From: Prostheceraeus crozeri
Taxonomy: Eukaryota > Platyhelminthes > Polycladida > Euryleptidae
Assembly (NCBI GenBank): GCA_907163375.1
Contig: CAJQUW010007951.1
Coordinates: 1-64,000 of the forward strand
Direction: 5' to 3'
DNA: 64,000 nucleotides
Shown one piece after another: positions 46,245-59,346 of the stretch. A model generated the notes under the pieces. The model was not told the origin of the DNA, did not search any database, and saw nothing but the letters and a program-made list of their open reading frames with translations. The stretch's first letter is position 1. Each line of letters starts with the position of its first letter. The position numbers and the translations under genes are program-made.

Positions 46245-48744
46245 CATAGAGTAAGTGTATTTAGGCAGAGTGGTAACCATAGAGTAGGGATAGGCAGGCG
46301 CGTCGCCAGGAATTTTTTTCGGGGGGGGGGCAGGATAAATGTTACGCAATTCTTGTTTTCCCCTATCATTTCTATTTAGTATTGCAATCTATGTTATACA
46401 TTTTGCAGCAGTTATAGCAATTTGACATACTATGGTAATGTACCATCACAGCGATATCAACATTCCCTGTCATTTTGCATTTCATCATGTTGAAGTCAGC
46501 AGACGCATATGGATAAAAAATAGCACAGCTTATTCTGATCACCTCCGTCAGACACTGATTTGGTGCTATCCAGCATCCAATCGAGGACGCTTCGACTCGA
46601 TGCCAAAATCAAAAAATGTCTTTCTCTTCATTCTAAGCAATGAAAAAGACGTGATTTAAACAGAAATTTCAGAGCGAACGTTTGATGTCAAAGGCGAGAA
46701 TAAATGAAATGAACTGATGAAAAAGATGACATCGAGTACAGCATTGATACATTGACCGATGACTAAGATGCCATCGACTACGCCTACATTAATTATCAAG
46801 AACTCATTTTACATGTATGTCAAAAGTTTAACTTTCTCAATTTCCTATTCCTCAAGAGGTTCATGAAAGAAAGATGAGAAACACAATGTTTACATAACGG
46901 ATTATGCTTGTGAAAAAGTCTGCACTTATCTACATGAAACAGCAGACCTGTCCTGCTTCAGCAATCAATCATAAAGCATTGTCTTTTATTGTCTCAACCT
47001 GTTAGTTGACTCAAGGAATATAGGAGATCAGTGTTTATATCATTACGTCGCTCTTTGGTCAATATCCCGGCGGGCGTGGCAATTATGGTCACTCCTGAAG
47101 AGTCCATTGATAAGACTTCATCTGATTAACAGATAAACAACTTCATTCATTGCTGCAGGTGTGGACGTCGTTAAAGGATTCCTCAATTGAGGAAACGTGC
47201 ATAATACGGATCGGATGCGCCTCCCACACCAGAAATTAAGAGGCGCACGCCTTGGAATATGACTTAAATTAGTTGCTAGTTGTAACTGACATTGACAAGA
47301 AATTGGATAAGCGCGGAACATCTCACAGAAAAAGCGAAAAATTTGTAGAATTAAATTTCAGGACCCAATTATAATGAGAGAGTTTACTTATCGATGTCGC
47401 CTTCTCGGGGGGGGGGGCACGCCCGGTATCCCCCCCCGGCGACGCTACTGGGGATAGGTAGAGTGTCGACTCAAAAAAGTAGTATACAGTGAAAAATTTT
47501 ATATCAAAAGATTCAGTTTTTTGCGGAGACTACGTTCCCGTGGTCCAAAAATTTATTTGAGCACCTTTAAAAAAGTCAAAATTTCCAATTTATATACTAT
47601 CGAGATGACTCTCCTGTAAAATGCAGCAAGTTGGATATCAAAATGAATGGATATTTGCTAATAAGCATCCTAACTAAGCGGAAATTAAGCTGATTATCAA
47701 GGGAATTTGGTGAATTGTATTACAATGGAAGTCTTCATGCAAAAATCGCGATGTTATTCATACTTTCTTGGCTGAAATTCATGTTCTTAATTCAATTTTC
47801 ACCGACATGAATTTATGATTCACTAGATCAATGTTTCACTTCTTGAATCTGAATAGTGATGTGGAACCATTTACATATTTCAAAGTTAGATGAAGTCATT
47901 CGAATTGTCTTTGATTATGTGATTTTGCTCTGCTAGTTGCAGGTTGCCTGTGATATGATCACGCTCAAGAAAATACTCTTGAAGTTCAACATGAAAGTAA
48001 TATTGCAACCTGTCGAATTGCTAATTAAACAAACATTACCTCTCCAGAGCTGTCTTAGCACGGAGGATCTGTAAAATGCCAACATTCCTTCTGCGTTACA
48101 ATCATGATCAGTCATTTCCGTTGTAAACTTTTTCAAAACCTCAAAAATTTCCATATCTCACTCATGATCTCACATTTGGAAACCACAGAACGCTCATCAT
48201 CTGATCACAGTCTTGTCTGAACGTCAGCCATCTGCTACTGTCGACGTAGTGCCTCTCTGACATAAAGCGAATCCAGGAACAATTGGGTTGCACTTCACTT
48301 ACTATATTTAGGTACCGTGCCTTGATTAAGAATTGCGTAGAATTTCATTGCAAAAATTGGAGAAGGCAAAGCATCATGTCTATCGGGAAAACCAATATTG
48401 TCGCGGGCGCGTGCGCTTGCTGCCTCACACACACACACACAACTCTCTTTCACTGTCTGAGCATCAGTGCTCCGTCTGATCACACGACAATCTTGTGCGT
48501 CTAATTGTTCGAAGAAAACAGCTGTGATTCGAGCACGTGCTGCAAAACTGTTAGCTTTGAGATTAAGCGTCTGATTTTGAGACGGAAAGCTGTGCACAGC
48601 TATCACGAGAAGCTATCGAATTTAAATGAATGATGACACTTTTCATTTTTATAATTGTTGGAAAATTATTTTTGAGGATGCGCCGAAGGCCTTGCAGGTA
48701 CGGAGAAGACGCCACTGCACTCTACCACACATACTTACTCTATG
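46245..48744 (+). mobile_element. repeat family A, copy 1, with hAT insertion
   Basis: Ends CATAGAGTAAGTGTA (46245) and, inverted, CATAGAGTAAGTATG (48744), followed inward by AGAGTG on both sides: terminal inverted repeats of an unclassified DNA element. The body resumes after the hAT insertion with GAGTGTCGACTCAAAAAAGT (47461) and includes AAGATTCAGTTTTTTGCGGA, shared with 25330-25515 and 50742-51365. A CA repeat lies at 48427-48442. No transposase seen. Confidence 0.65.
46295..47450. mobile_element. non-autonomous hAT-type element, 1156 bp, nested
   Basis: Ends CAGGCGCGTCGCCAGG (46295) and CGGCGACGCTACTG (47450) with inward G-runs. The 8-bp duplication GGGATAGG is perfect at 46287-46294 and 47451-47458. 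Inserted into family A copy 1: removing it rejoins GAGTAGGGATAGGTAGAGTG, close to the uninterrupted copy at 25.5 kb. No transposase frame. Confidence 0.85.
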
Positions 48745-48970
48745 AATGACATCGCGACTTTTTCAGAAGACTTTCATTATAATACGAATCATGAAATTCC
48801 CTTGATAAACAGCTTGATTTCCGCTTAGTTAGGATGCTATTTAGCAAATATTCATTGTCTTCGATATCCAACTTGTTTCATACTACTTATATATGAGAGT
48901 TATCTCGGTAGTATACAAAGATATTTAATACTATAAAGGGCTAGATAAGAAATAGACGTGTTTTTACCTT

Positions 48971-49285
48971 GTGTGCAACGAAACCAGTGAAAATCAGCTG
49001 ACATTGCATGAATTTGAAAATATTTGTAAGCGAGCAACAACTATTCCTTTCCATTGCCTCTTTTTAGTAATTGCAGAACTAAAACGCATTTTGATAATAA
49101 ATCAACAAATTTTTATATGTATGAAAGCAACGTCCGAATTGCAACAATTAGGGCTGAAGAGTGCAACATTCTACTTTATCAGATGTCTTTCAAAAACGTC
49201 TTCAGATGTAAATAAGAGCGCTGCTGATACATTTCTTTCAATTAGACTTTATTGCATTAATTATTTTATGGCAGTTGATTCTTAA
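48971..49285 (+). CDS. 104-residue frame in left arm, unknown
   Basis: Reads MCNETSENQLTLHEFENICK and on, with two hydrophobic patches (PFHCLFLVIAELKRILII; LYCINYFMAV). No family recognised and composition is like translated AT-rich DNA. Its only support is that the same frame stays open in the other arm, which near-identity of the arms alone would explain. I would not call it a gene. Confidence 0.2.
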   Translation: MCNETSENQLTLHEFENICKRATTIPFHCLFLVIAELKRILIINQQIFICMKATSELQQLGLKSATFYFIRCLSKTSSDVNKSAADTFLSIRLYCINYFMAVDS

Positions 49286-50374
49286 ATCTGAAGAGCGCAT
49301 GTTATATAGGAATAATGCAAATGAAAACCAATTGCTTCATTTTGAGATGAAAGCAGAGTAAAGTTCACCTGCAATTCACCAGATACATGACTAAATGACT
49401 TCTCTGAGCAGATTAATGAACCACGTCTTTATTGTGATCATGCAGCATGATTGCTTCTTTGTAATAAGTCCGGTACCTGGATATGGTTGTACACACACGT
49501 ATATCGTTGCTGTGCCCATCGCACCGGACCCTGGTCACACCAGACTCGATTGCCAAGCTTGGCAACAATATAACGTGTATATATAATACTGTGGTAAGAA
49601 ATTACATGATACAACAGAAAAAATTAATATGAACTATCAGAAAATTTGATATAAAATTGGCTTAGGCAAATGAAAACAAACAACATATAGCAATATGTAT
49701 GTTATACGATGCACATTATCAACATCTTTGACATCGACAGACATGCGATGATCGATTCCAGTTGGATCTAAAATGCCTTCTGTTAATTATTTGCAATAGA
49801 TCCATATTGTATGTTTCAGCTTGTAAACGTAACTGGAAGAGCGTTGTTGACATGGGAGCCCTATTAATAGCCAATTCCTCAATGTGATATTCGGATTCTC
49901 ACTGAAATTGTTTACGTCATGAATTCTACAGACGGAGTTTAGCGTTTATCAAGTTATACCGCATCAGTCTTCAACTGAATATTTTTCTTCCAAATGGATA
50001 GTACTGCATTAAATTGCTGTATTACCGGTCTCATCTTTTGTAAGGAAATCTTACAAGTTCTGACCCAACTTCTTTGTTCTGACCAGAAAATATCAGTCGT
50101 GCTAAGTCTTATTAGCAAATCTGATCAGATCTTATTTGCGATGGGCACAGCAACGATATACGTGTGTGTACAACCATATCCAGGTACCGGACTTATTACA
50201 AAGAAGCAATCATGCTGCATGATCACAATAAAGACGTGGTTCATTAATCTGCTCAGAGAAGTCATTTAGTCATGTATCTGGTGAATTGCAGGTGAACTTT
50301 ACTCTGCTTTCATCTCAAAATGAAGCAATTGGTTTTCATTTGCATTATTCCTTTATAACATGCGCTCTTCAGAT

Positions 50375-50689
50375 TTAAGAATCAACTGCCATAAAATAAT
50401 TAATGCAATAAAGTCTAATTGAAAGAAATGTATCAGCAGTGCTCTTATTTACATCTGAAGACGTTTTTGAAAGACATCTGATAAAGTAGAATGTTGCACT
50501 CTTCAGCCCTATTTGTTGCAATTCGGACGTTGCTTTCATACATATAAAAATTTGTTGATTTATTATCAAAATGCGTTTTAGTTCTGCAATTACTAAAAAG
50601 AGGCAATGGAAAGGAATAGTTGTTGCTCGCTTACAAATATTTTCAAATCCATGCAATATCAGCTGATTTTCACTGGTTTCGTTGCACAC
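50375..50689 (-). CDS. 104-residue frame in right arm, unknown
   Basis: Mirror copy of the 48971-49285 frame, differing at about five residues (T/I, E/G, L/I, A/T changes), all from single-base changes. See that entry; probably not a real gene. Confidence 0.2.
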   Translation of the reverse strand: MCNETSENQLILHGFENICKRATTIPFHCLFLVIAELKRILIINQQIFICMKATSELQQIGLKSATFYFIRCLSKTSSDVNKSTADTFLSIRLYCINYFMAVDS

Positions 50690-50741
50690 AAGGTAAAAAC
50701 TCGTCTATTTCTTATCTAGCCCCTAATATTAAATATCTTTG

Positions 50742-51365
50742 GTGTCGACTCAAAAAAGTATCTGTATACAGTGAAAATTTTTGTATCAAAAGATTCAGTT
50801 TTTTTGCGGAGATTACGTTCCCGAGGTCCAAAAAAATTATTTGAGCACTTTTGAAAAAAGTCAAAATTTGCCAATTTATATACTACTGAGATGACTCTCC
50901 TACATAAGTAGTATGCAGCAAGTTGGATATCAAAGGAATGAATATTTGCTAATAAGCATTCTAGCTAAGCGGAAATTGTGCTGATTATCAAGGGAATTTC
51001 ATGATCCGTTTTATAATGGAAATCTTCATGAAACAGTCGACATCTTATTGTGCTTTCTTGGCTGAAATTTCATATTTCTGATTCATGAAAGCAATAGCAG
51101 ATCATCGAGTTGCCAATTTAACAAATATCACCTCTCCAAGGCTGTCATGACAAAATAATATCTGCAAAATAATATCATTTCCTTCTGCTTTGTTCAGTCA
51201 ATTCCGTTGTAATTTCCTCAAAACTGCATAAATGTGTATATCTCACATTTTGAAACATTTCCGACTGTATCTCCCTTGAGCTCATTTAATAAAATCGAAA
51301 GTGTATACACATTGGGGATTTAATAAATGCGGAGTTTCCACTCTACCTATCATACTTACTTTATG
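50742..51365 (+). repeat. repeat family A, copy 2
   Basis: Begins TGTCGACTCAAAAAAGTA directly against the inverted repeat and runs through GCGGAGATTACGTTCC, GAGATGACTCTCCTA and AGCAAGTTGGATATCAAA. It ends CCACTCTACC...CTTACTTTATG at 51365, the family's right terminus. The left terminus is missing, so the inverted repeat seems to have replaced or captured it. A reversed segment of the same family (about 48765-48916) lies on the other side of the inverted repeat. Confidence 0.7.
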
Positions 51366-52629
51366 TACTAGTCAGCATTTCTTGCGAAAATGCCAAAAAT
51401 CTTCTGCTGGCATCTTACACAACTGCCGCAGAATCTTGTAAGAAACTATAAGATCTTACATTGCAAGATTTCCTTTTTTTACAAGTTGAGTAAGATTAAG
51501 GGAAGATCCACAAGGTTTACTGCTTTTGTAAGACTGACCGCGGAATCTTAGGACTTCACCTCACCCAAGTACATCTTCATGATTTGTCTTCCGCTCACTA
51601 ACTATGAAATTATTTAATTAGCGTCTGCATGCTGGCTAGTATTCCCTGTCTCCAAGACAAGTCCAACGAGTTTCTCCAAATGTTCCTAGCTTATTTTTGA
51701 TTTCGGTGCTAACTTTAATGCTCGATATCAAGAGAAGAGAATTGATTTACATGAAGGTCCTACATGCCATAATTAACAGCAGTTAAAAATTTTTGAATAA
51801 TTTCAAAGTATTCACAGCAATTTCTTCTTAGTTTGTGTACTCGTACATTATTGGATCAAATGCTTGTGGAAAAAATATCCTTGAACATATTAACTGATCA
51901 GATTGAGTGCAAATGCATATTAATGTACTTACCTTATTACCTATAAAATGAAATACAGATATTCCCTGATTGCAACTATCCCCGTAAAGTGTATTCTGTC
52001 ATAATCATGCCAGCCACACATTTCTTGTATGGCAATTTAATCTACCGTTTATTTCATTTCATTATATTGTTATTTGCTATGAAGATTCAATATTGTCAAA
52101 TTGAAAACATTCGCTTTGATTTTTATTGCCTTGCGCGTTGTTAGCAAAAGATGCGAATAATTCCTATCTGTTTTCGCAGTATACTAATTTGAAATTATTT
52201 GAAGGATTATAATCTAACTGCTTATCAGGAATCCATTTAATCTGTCCAGTTTGAAATGTACATTTGCATCGCACGTAATGTGAGTTTTGAATTAGTAGGC
52301 AAAGAATCGTCAGCTGGACAGGCACCATACCCCAGAATGACGTATAAAATCGGCAGTGATAAAATCAAGAAGAACTTAAAGTGCATAACGAAGACAGATT
52401 ATTAATCTAAATCAGCTTACTATTCACGATTAATTGAGTAGACCAAAAGTATTGTAAAAGAGGTTATAGCAGATATCAGCTGAAAAAGCAAATAAAATCA
52501 CTAAGATACACAATGCCTTGAGTGGAATCTCAGTACCATTATTAACTTCCTACCAATGCAACCACTCTTCAAAGGTATGAGTTGTATCACATTTCATTTT
52601 TCATTGATTATATATTCACTATACTTGAC
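51366..52629. other. no gene recognised
   Basis: AT-rich. AATCTTGTAAG-like words recur at 51400-51545 in both orientations, possibly a decayed small element. Nothing else supported. Confidence 0.35.
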
Positions 52630-52637
52630 GTGCATGT

Positions 52638-53748
52638 CAGGGTTCGACTTTGACGGTGGGGATGTCGGGGATATCCCCTTCTGCCAGTTTGTATCCCCCT
52701 CTCTGCTTAGTGAAATCTTATCCCTGACGGGGATAAGCTTCATCCGCGGCACTGTGAATTTTCACTAAAAATGCACCTAACAAAATACGTTTGCCTGTCT
52801 TTCCATGCTATTTCTCATCCTTTGCGGCAAAATTGGAAGGATTAAATTCTGTGACGATATGACTAGAAAACCCACTGATGCTGACGATTATGTCATAGAC
52901 AGGCATGTTAAATTAGTTAACCATCTCCAACTTCCTGCGTCGAAATTTAGTGTATCTTTGTTGATACGTCGAGAAAATGGGCGAAGAGGTCTGCATGCGT
53001 AGGCTTATGTAATTTTACTTTAATTATTGTTGGTATTCACGTTTAGATCGTCAGCTGATAATTTCAAAACATGAGCTCATTATTTGAAATTTACTGTGAA
53101 TTACTAATACTATTTCAGAACATCACTTCTATAGTTATTTAAAATTTTTTGATACATAAACTAGAGTTAATATTTGTAATATTTCAAATGTTGACCTTGA
53201 ATCACCTTGCACATCAGCTGAGATGATTCTTTCGTAGATGAAATGTCCCCGTTTTCTCAAGGTAATACAGTATTTGCGAAGTTTTCCTAAGTATCAATAT
53301 TAGATTTTTTATTCTTATGGCAATTGTAAGTATCACTTAATAAATATCACTTACTTGCAAGCTGTTTATATTTTAAGTTTTGCTGAGAAACGCTTGATCT
53401 TTGATAGTCTCTTCAGCACAGTTGACTGTCATCTTAAAAGTTGTTTCTTTGGTGACTTACTTGATAAAGGATGTTCTATATCGACATTTTTTGCGCTAGT
53501 GACATAGACATCAGCATTGATAACAAACTGTCAAAGCCTCAGACTTGACGGACAATGTGAAATCCACGTGTAGCTTGTTTTTATAAGTGAACATAATGCT
53601 CACGATCAGAAGTAAAGTCTGTTTAATAAGTAATTCACTCATGTACAACGTCGAGGATACTTATAGCTATTAGAAAACATATAGAAATACACTATGATAT
53701 ATATTCAAATTATATCCCCCCTCCGTAAATTCCTCAAGTCGAACCCTG
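52638..53748. mobile_element. non-autonomous hAT-type element, 1111 bp
   Basis: Ends CAGGGTTCGACTT (52638) and, inverted, CAGGGTTCGACTT (53748), followed by GGGGAT-rich subterminal DNA on both sides. The 8-bp duplication GTGCATGT is perfect at 52630-52637 and 53749-53756. The 65-residue frame at 52805-53002 is not recognisable as transposase. Confidence 0.88.
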
Positions 53749-53819
53749 GTGCATGTGACTCGCCTGATACATTGATACAGCATACTGGGATTATGAAAGA
53801 GCGAAAGTTAAGAAGTAAA

Positions 53820-54100
53820 GTCAATTAAGCTGGTACACAATACCACTTTGTTTTCGTAGATGTGCTTTTATGTGGTTGATCACAGCTTTTGAAGTAGATC
53901 TCATGCCTCGAATTTCAGAGGGCATTTTATTTCAAATAACTTGTGCCATAAAACCTCTGATCGTTGTTTCAGTGTTTGCACTCTCGGTTGTTTGAGGACA
54001 TTGCGTCTCGGATTCTTGCATAGTTGAAAAAGGTCTTGAAAGATGACGGGGGCATAGCCAGGATGAAATACAGCGATGAATTGATTTAAATCCACTGTTT
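53820..54100 (-). mobile_element. possible LINE 3' fragment
   Basis: A minus frame ends KQPRVQTLKQRSEVLWHKLF, resembling the common tail of CR1/RTE-like ORF2 proteins (x-R-x-x-x-x-x-R-S-x-x-x-x-x-x-LWN-x-LP). Short and without RT upstream; weak. Confidence 0.35.
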
Positions 54101-56614
54101 GTTCTTACGCGGTCAATGTTTTACAAATAGCTTGCATTATTCGGAATATCTTGACATGCTGTTGTATATTCAATTTGTAGTCATTCAAAGAAAGTTCAAT
54201 ATGTGGTTCTAAATAGTTCTCAGGTGCGAGTATCTATAACGACTCTACAAATGTTAGTACGGGAGCTAGTCTGACCATAGAAATAGGTCGCTTGAATGTT
54301 TCAGTTTGCTAGAGATGCAACCTGATTCAAAACGAGGGTACATGCAGGAGCCTAGTAATTCGGCAAAAAAGAATTTTTAATTAATATCTTGCTGAGATAG
54401 GAAAAGTAGCCTGTGAGCACGACGTTGTGCAAGAAAAGAGATTTTACCTGAAACTTTCACATAGCGCACCCTGACTGTACTATTCTATAATTCTACACGC
54501 CTGTCGGATCAGATTGCCTGTCTTTCATTAATTGCTTAGCCCAAGTCGAGAAAGGAAGTGACGGTATCGTGGAATGGATACTTATTTATGCGCTTTTTGT
54601 TGAACAAAACTTTCTAAATGCGTGTTGAAAAGGTTCGTACAACGCTGGAATTTCTAGCAATAAAGACAAAAGAATCAAGCGTTCAAAAATTTTGCTGATC
54701 ATCGGAGTAATTGAAATCGTGCGAAAATCCTAATTGTGGGTTTCTTGCAATTAGGAATTGACACCACTTCGCAACATTTCCGACATGATGGGAAGGATCT
54801 CGCTTCAACTGATTTAGCGTATCAAATAAAGAGGACAACATATAAAGTCAGCGCCTTCTTTAAGAAGACGATTCGGTAAAACAATGACACTCACATTCGG
54901 TTTCAATGACACTTACATGTGATTAGTCTGAATAACCGGTGACATTAATATGATTTCTATTTCTTTTGCATTTTTGTAAATTTCAATGTTATACGAACAG
55001 AAGGAGAATTTCAATTTAAGAAGAATGAGACACGAATCTAATCTGCTTTGGCTGTTGCTAGCTGTATCACAATTATCAAATAAAAATTGAATGCAGCAAT
55101 AAATAGCGAATAATTTTGAACGCATATCAAGCGTCAAAATTGAGATATCAGAACTATTCTCAAAATGAAAGAGGGAAAAATAATTTAATTTAGCAACTTT
55201 GGAACACGAATATCTGTGGTGCCTTTAACTCGGATTATTGCATGACCGGATGATTCATTTTTTTATCAATTAGGGTCTACGAATATGTTATTTAGATTTG
55301 TTCCTCAAAGGGACTCTGGAGTCTTGTCAGGTAGATATTCGCTGTTAAACCGCCGTTACCAGCCTATCGACGAGTAACTGTTTAAAATTCCGATGAACAA
55401 ATCATTTTTGATACATAGAAATATAGCAGAATTGTTGCTCATTTTATACCACAGTTTGTTTGCCAAAATTTGAAACAAATTGTGTTTACTTCTTTAAAGG
55501 TATTCATCAAGTTTGTGTGAATGCCAATGATTTAAACACGGCTATCAAATTTTTGGCTATCTGAAACGAATATTCTTTGGCAACTCGCCTGTAGCTCAAA
55601 GGGGAGACGGGAAGAAGTGAATGCAACCCAATCGTTGTAATAGCTAAGTCAACTGAATGCGTAATTCCTGTCACTGTCGAAGATTGCGCCCTTCCGGTGC
55701 ATTGCAATGAAAGGTGGGACAAACATCCGAAGAGAAATATTTGAATGACATCAGAAACGATGCCGAATAGGTTATCATAATGAGCCAGATCAAAGGGCTG
55801 AAATTGATCTTGCTCATTAATTTCAATCCAAAATTGCGTTTCGTCTGATGATATGTAATGATGAATCGTAGCAAGGATGGAGAGATGTATTGTGGATTTA
55901 ATTTGAATCATATTTGTACTAAAGTATTTCAAAATATTTCATTTCAAACTGCCGGTGACTTAAAAATAAATACATAAGTCGCCGGTTAGTAAGTCTACCT
56001 TGGACCACACACAAATTCGCTATTCTATTAAAGGTTGACCTAAATAGAGCTAAATAGCATGATATGTACAACTTACTGTAAACACCTCGATGTGGGACGG
56101 GGTTTTGGGGCCCGTCGTGAACCGTTTCACACACCGTTGTGCATATGCAACGGTCAGTAGGGACGTGCCCCTTCCAAAATCATGAATGGATGGCAATATC
56201 CGCAACTGAAAAGAAGTCATCGCCATTGATAATGTAATCTTGGAGTCATCGGAATCAATTCACTTTATTTAGACCAGTAGGTATTCTTCAACCGATGTGT
56301 GTAAAACTGCATTTTTGATGCACTTTAAAGTGATTCAATAGAATAATCTTTTCTATCATAAATGTTCCGATAAATGTAATTCCTGGCTTCAGTCTACATT
56401 TGGATATATGAAACGTAGCAAGCTTGCTAAATATTTACTCAACAAGGTTTTAACAATTATTCTTGCCGAATGCCTTCTCGAAAATCATCTGTTTTTCTGA
56501 CATCCACTTAATCTCTGTAACTAGGAATCTGATGCACATTTTGGCAGATTTCGCAAATTTTTATGAGTACAAAATCATGTAGGTGAGAAAATATGTCGAT
56601 TTTCAAACGGTGCT
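54101..56614. other. no gene recognised
   Basis: Holds one copy of a short dispersed motif (about 54424-54470) shared with 58960-59000 and 60040-60080. A 141-residue minus frame at 55507-55932 has no recognisable domain. Confidence 0.4.
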
Positions 56615-56622
56615 ATTAAATG

Positions 56623-57200
56623 CAGTGGCGTATCCAGAAATTCCTCCAAGGGGAGGGGCACAAATTATATTCATTTGTAACTATGGCCTATTATGCAATA
56701 GTATATGTAAATTAATAAACTTATTTTGCTGAATTGAGTTGAATAAATTTGATTTAACCTATACGAACTTATACTGATACATGATATATTTATGCTATAC
56801 TTATAGCATCTTCCGCAGTCAAGTATTATGTTAAAAATATAAAGAAACAGCTATGCTAAAAATTTCAAAATTTTGGTAGTTCTATACTAGTCCAAATTGT
56901 AATTCAAATCTGCAGGTTACAAATGAAGCAGAAATGGGCTTTGTATTCATGAGTTTCCGGTCTATGTTGTAGAATATGTGCCTATAAAGTTATCTAAAAA
57001 GTTATGTTTGCGATTGATCCGATCGATTTCATCCATTTAATTGATCTTCTCCAATGCTCGATCGCAAATAAGTCTAGAGATGTTTTAGAGCACTGAAAGA
57101 TCATTCTCCTGTACCGTTCGTAACTGGGATCGTTGCAAAATCTTACGACTAATTCCTGAGGGGGCATGGAACGACGCCCTCCTCCCTAAATACGCTACTG
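56623..57200. mobile_element. hAT-type MITE, 578 bp
   Basis: Ends CAGTGGCGTATCCAG (56623) and, inverted, CAGTAGCGTATTTAG (57200), with GGGGAGGGGC / GGGAGGAGGGC subterminal tracts. The 8-bp duplication ATTAAATG is perfect at 56615-56622 and 57201-57208. No coding content. Confidence 0.88.
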
Positions 57201-57208
57201 ATTAAATG

Positions 57209-59346
57209 TATATTCTATGAGGATTGACTACAACCTGTGTACATGTATATGAAACACTAAGGATTATGAAGTTATCTCTCAGCTGTCAATAGTAGCCTAT
57301 CTCTATTCTCAATGCGTTTCAAGGAAATGAAATTAATAAAGGGTTCCCTTTATCACAAACTGTTTCGCAATAATACCTTGATGCCTGTCACTTATCCGAC
57401 AGCTTCCGCACGAGTGGGGCGGACATGGGCCATAGTTGTTGCAATGTCCTTACAGAGAAAAGAAGCCTACTGAATGAATTCTCACGTGCAACTATCCAAA
57501 CATGACCGTCTCCTTTGTTAAAGCATCATCTTCTTCCTCTTATGAATGTATTTCAATTCATTCATTGCATTTAGCGAGCTACAGACCGAAGTTGCGTTTT
57601 CCGTACTTTGAGCATTTTTCTAACCTTTTGCACATTATATCATCATCTCAATATAGAGAGTCTCAGATTCACAGCATCTGTTTGAGAGTAACTATCTAAA
57701 TGTAGTATGTTCTTAATAAACCAATTCATGCCAAGTGGCAACTTTTTCTTCCATATCGGCTAGCATCTTTTGGAACAACGTCGCGAACCCAATTAACACA
57801 ACGTAACCCAAGGGTGCCCAATTAAGTGACCATATTAAAGAGGAGATCAGCGCGATTCCAATGGTACCACTCCCGACCTTGAATGCTGCCTAGAACGGCC
57901 GCAAATTGCATTTGTGATTACTTTAAAATCATCTTTTTGATGACACGCTGGTCATTAAAGGGTTATGATTGCGTTGGTCAATATTTCGCAAAATGCATTG
58001 ATTTCAGAGTGATTTAGAGGTTGCAGCTGTTGCAGCAGTGATAGAGCAAGTTGCCAAGGATCAAGTGAAGGGGCTTGATTAGCTCTCTGAGGAGGCGTGT
58101 GGTTCATTATGTCATTATTATAGTGATTGCGCTCAGTAAAATTGCACTGAGAATATTTGGCCTAGTTTTAAAAGTCACGGCGCATACAATTTACTGGCAA
58201 TTGAGAAATCCTACAATCGTTGAAACCTTTGCACATTGTCTGATGTTATCTGTAGCGATAAGCTATCGAACTAGTAAAGAAACGTTATATAAAAACAGAA
58301 TCACAGAGAACAGCACATGAATTTTCAAAAAATGTAATATTTGAATGAACATTTTTACTGATTTTCTTTTGTTATTGTTTCAAGATTGCTAATTTCATTT
58401 TACGGTTTTGTCATTTCACTTTCAAAAGGTTTCTTTGTTGAAACTTTTGCACTTGCATTTTCCTCCTAGTTACATAAATCAGCCGTTGCTTTAACATAAT
58501 TTCAAAATCTCGCTTAGTAATTCAAACTTTTCTTTTTGAAAATAAACAGTCTTGCGTGTTTATACAAGATATCAGTGTAATAAAGTAATTAACAATGTCT
58601 AGAAGACGACATGCAATTCATGATTCTCATTACAATGTAGACATGACTTTGAGAGGTTTGAGTTGTGAGCACAGATAGACACCAAGCTTGTATTGAGGTT
58701 TCAATCAGGATGATGCGTGATAGAAAATATTGAAAGGCAATTTCTATATAATACTTACATCACAAATATTTACTTCAGTTTTACTTATTGATCCATAGAA
58801 TACAAGGGACCAAGTTCAATGCGGATTATCCTTACATCGCAAGCAGCATGCGAAATTTTTCGTAGTGAATGACACCTAAACCAGCAAATTACACGGCAAG
58901 AGACAATGAGCGCAGAGTAGGTATTTAGTCCGTGAGCTATCACGAAGTTGAGTGCGGAACGAGGTTGTACCTAAAGCTTTCACATAGCATTATACACCTC
59001 TTGACTGATACAAAGCATTGCTTCTGCCGAAATAGATTCGTTTTTCCTTCATCAGTAGCTTGGATAGAATAACGCCATGACTACATGTAATTAATGGAGA
59101 CATTGGGACATATTGGCTATAAACACGATTTTATTGAGTCATTGACCACATTGCTTTCGATGAGGTTTTTCTTCAACATGAGTCTTCTGCTTTTGAACAT
59201 CTTAGTCATCAACCTCATCTTCTCATCAGCGATCATTCCTCGTGACGTCATATTTAATTTTATTTCATTTTAAAATGAAATCACTATGTTTATGTTAACC
59301 GCAAGTTCGCAATAAAACCTTTTGACTTTTGATTTGTATATAAAAA
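57209..59346. other. no gene recognised
   Basis: Small frames only (57502-57699, 58075-58320), without motif. One copy of the dispersed motif near 58960-59000. Confidence 0.4.

Larger units (their letters stand above)
48917..50740. repeat. large inverted repeat, ~605-bp arms
   Basis: Left arm 48917-49523 and right arm 50137-50740 are inverted and very similar, with a 613-bp unique spacer. The arms run from AAAGATATTTAATA to CCCATCGC. Each arm has the same 104-residue frame pointing inward (48971-49285 plus; 50375-50689 minus), with only about five residue differences (start MCNETSENQL, end NYFMAVDS). Beyond the arms, similarity continues on both sides with family A sequence, except ~140 bp missing on the left. 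Probably a foldback-type mobile element or a recent palindromic duplication. Confidence 0.8.

Noticed and set aside
48427-48442. CA microsatellite, and G-runs at 18331, 41671, 46321 and 47407
   Set aside because: Ordinary simple sequence; no CRISPR array or other special structure.
48971-50689. Twin 104-residue frames as a conserved gene
   Set aside because: Near-identical arms explain the shared open frame; no family or codon evidence.
51400-51545. Recurring AATCTTGTAAG words
   Set aside because: Too degenerate to define a repeat unit or ends.
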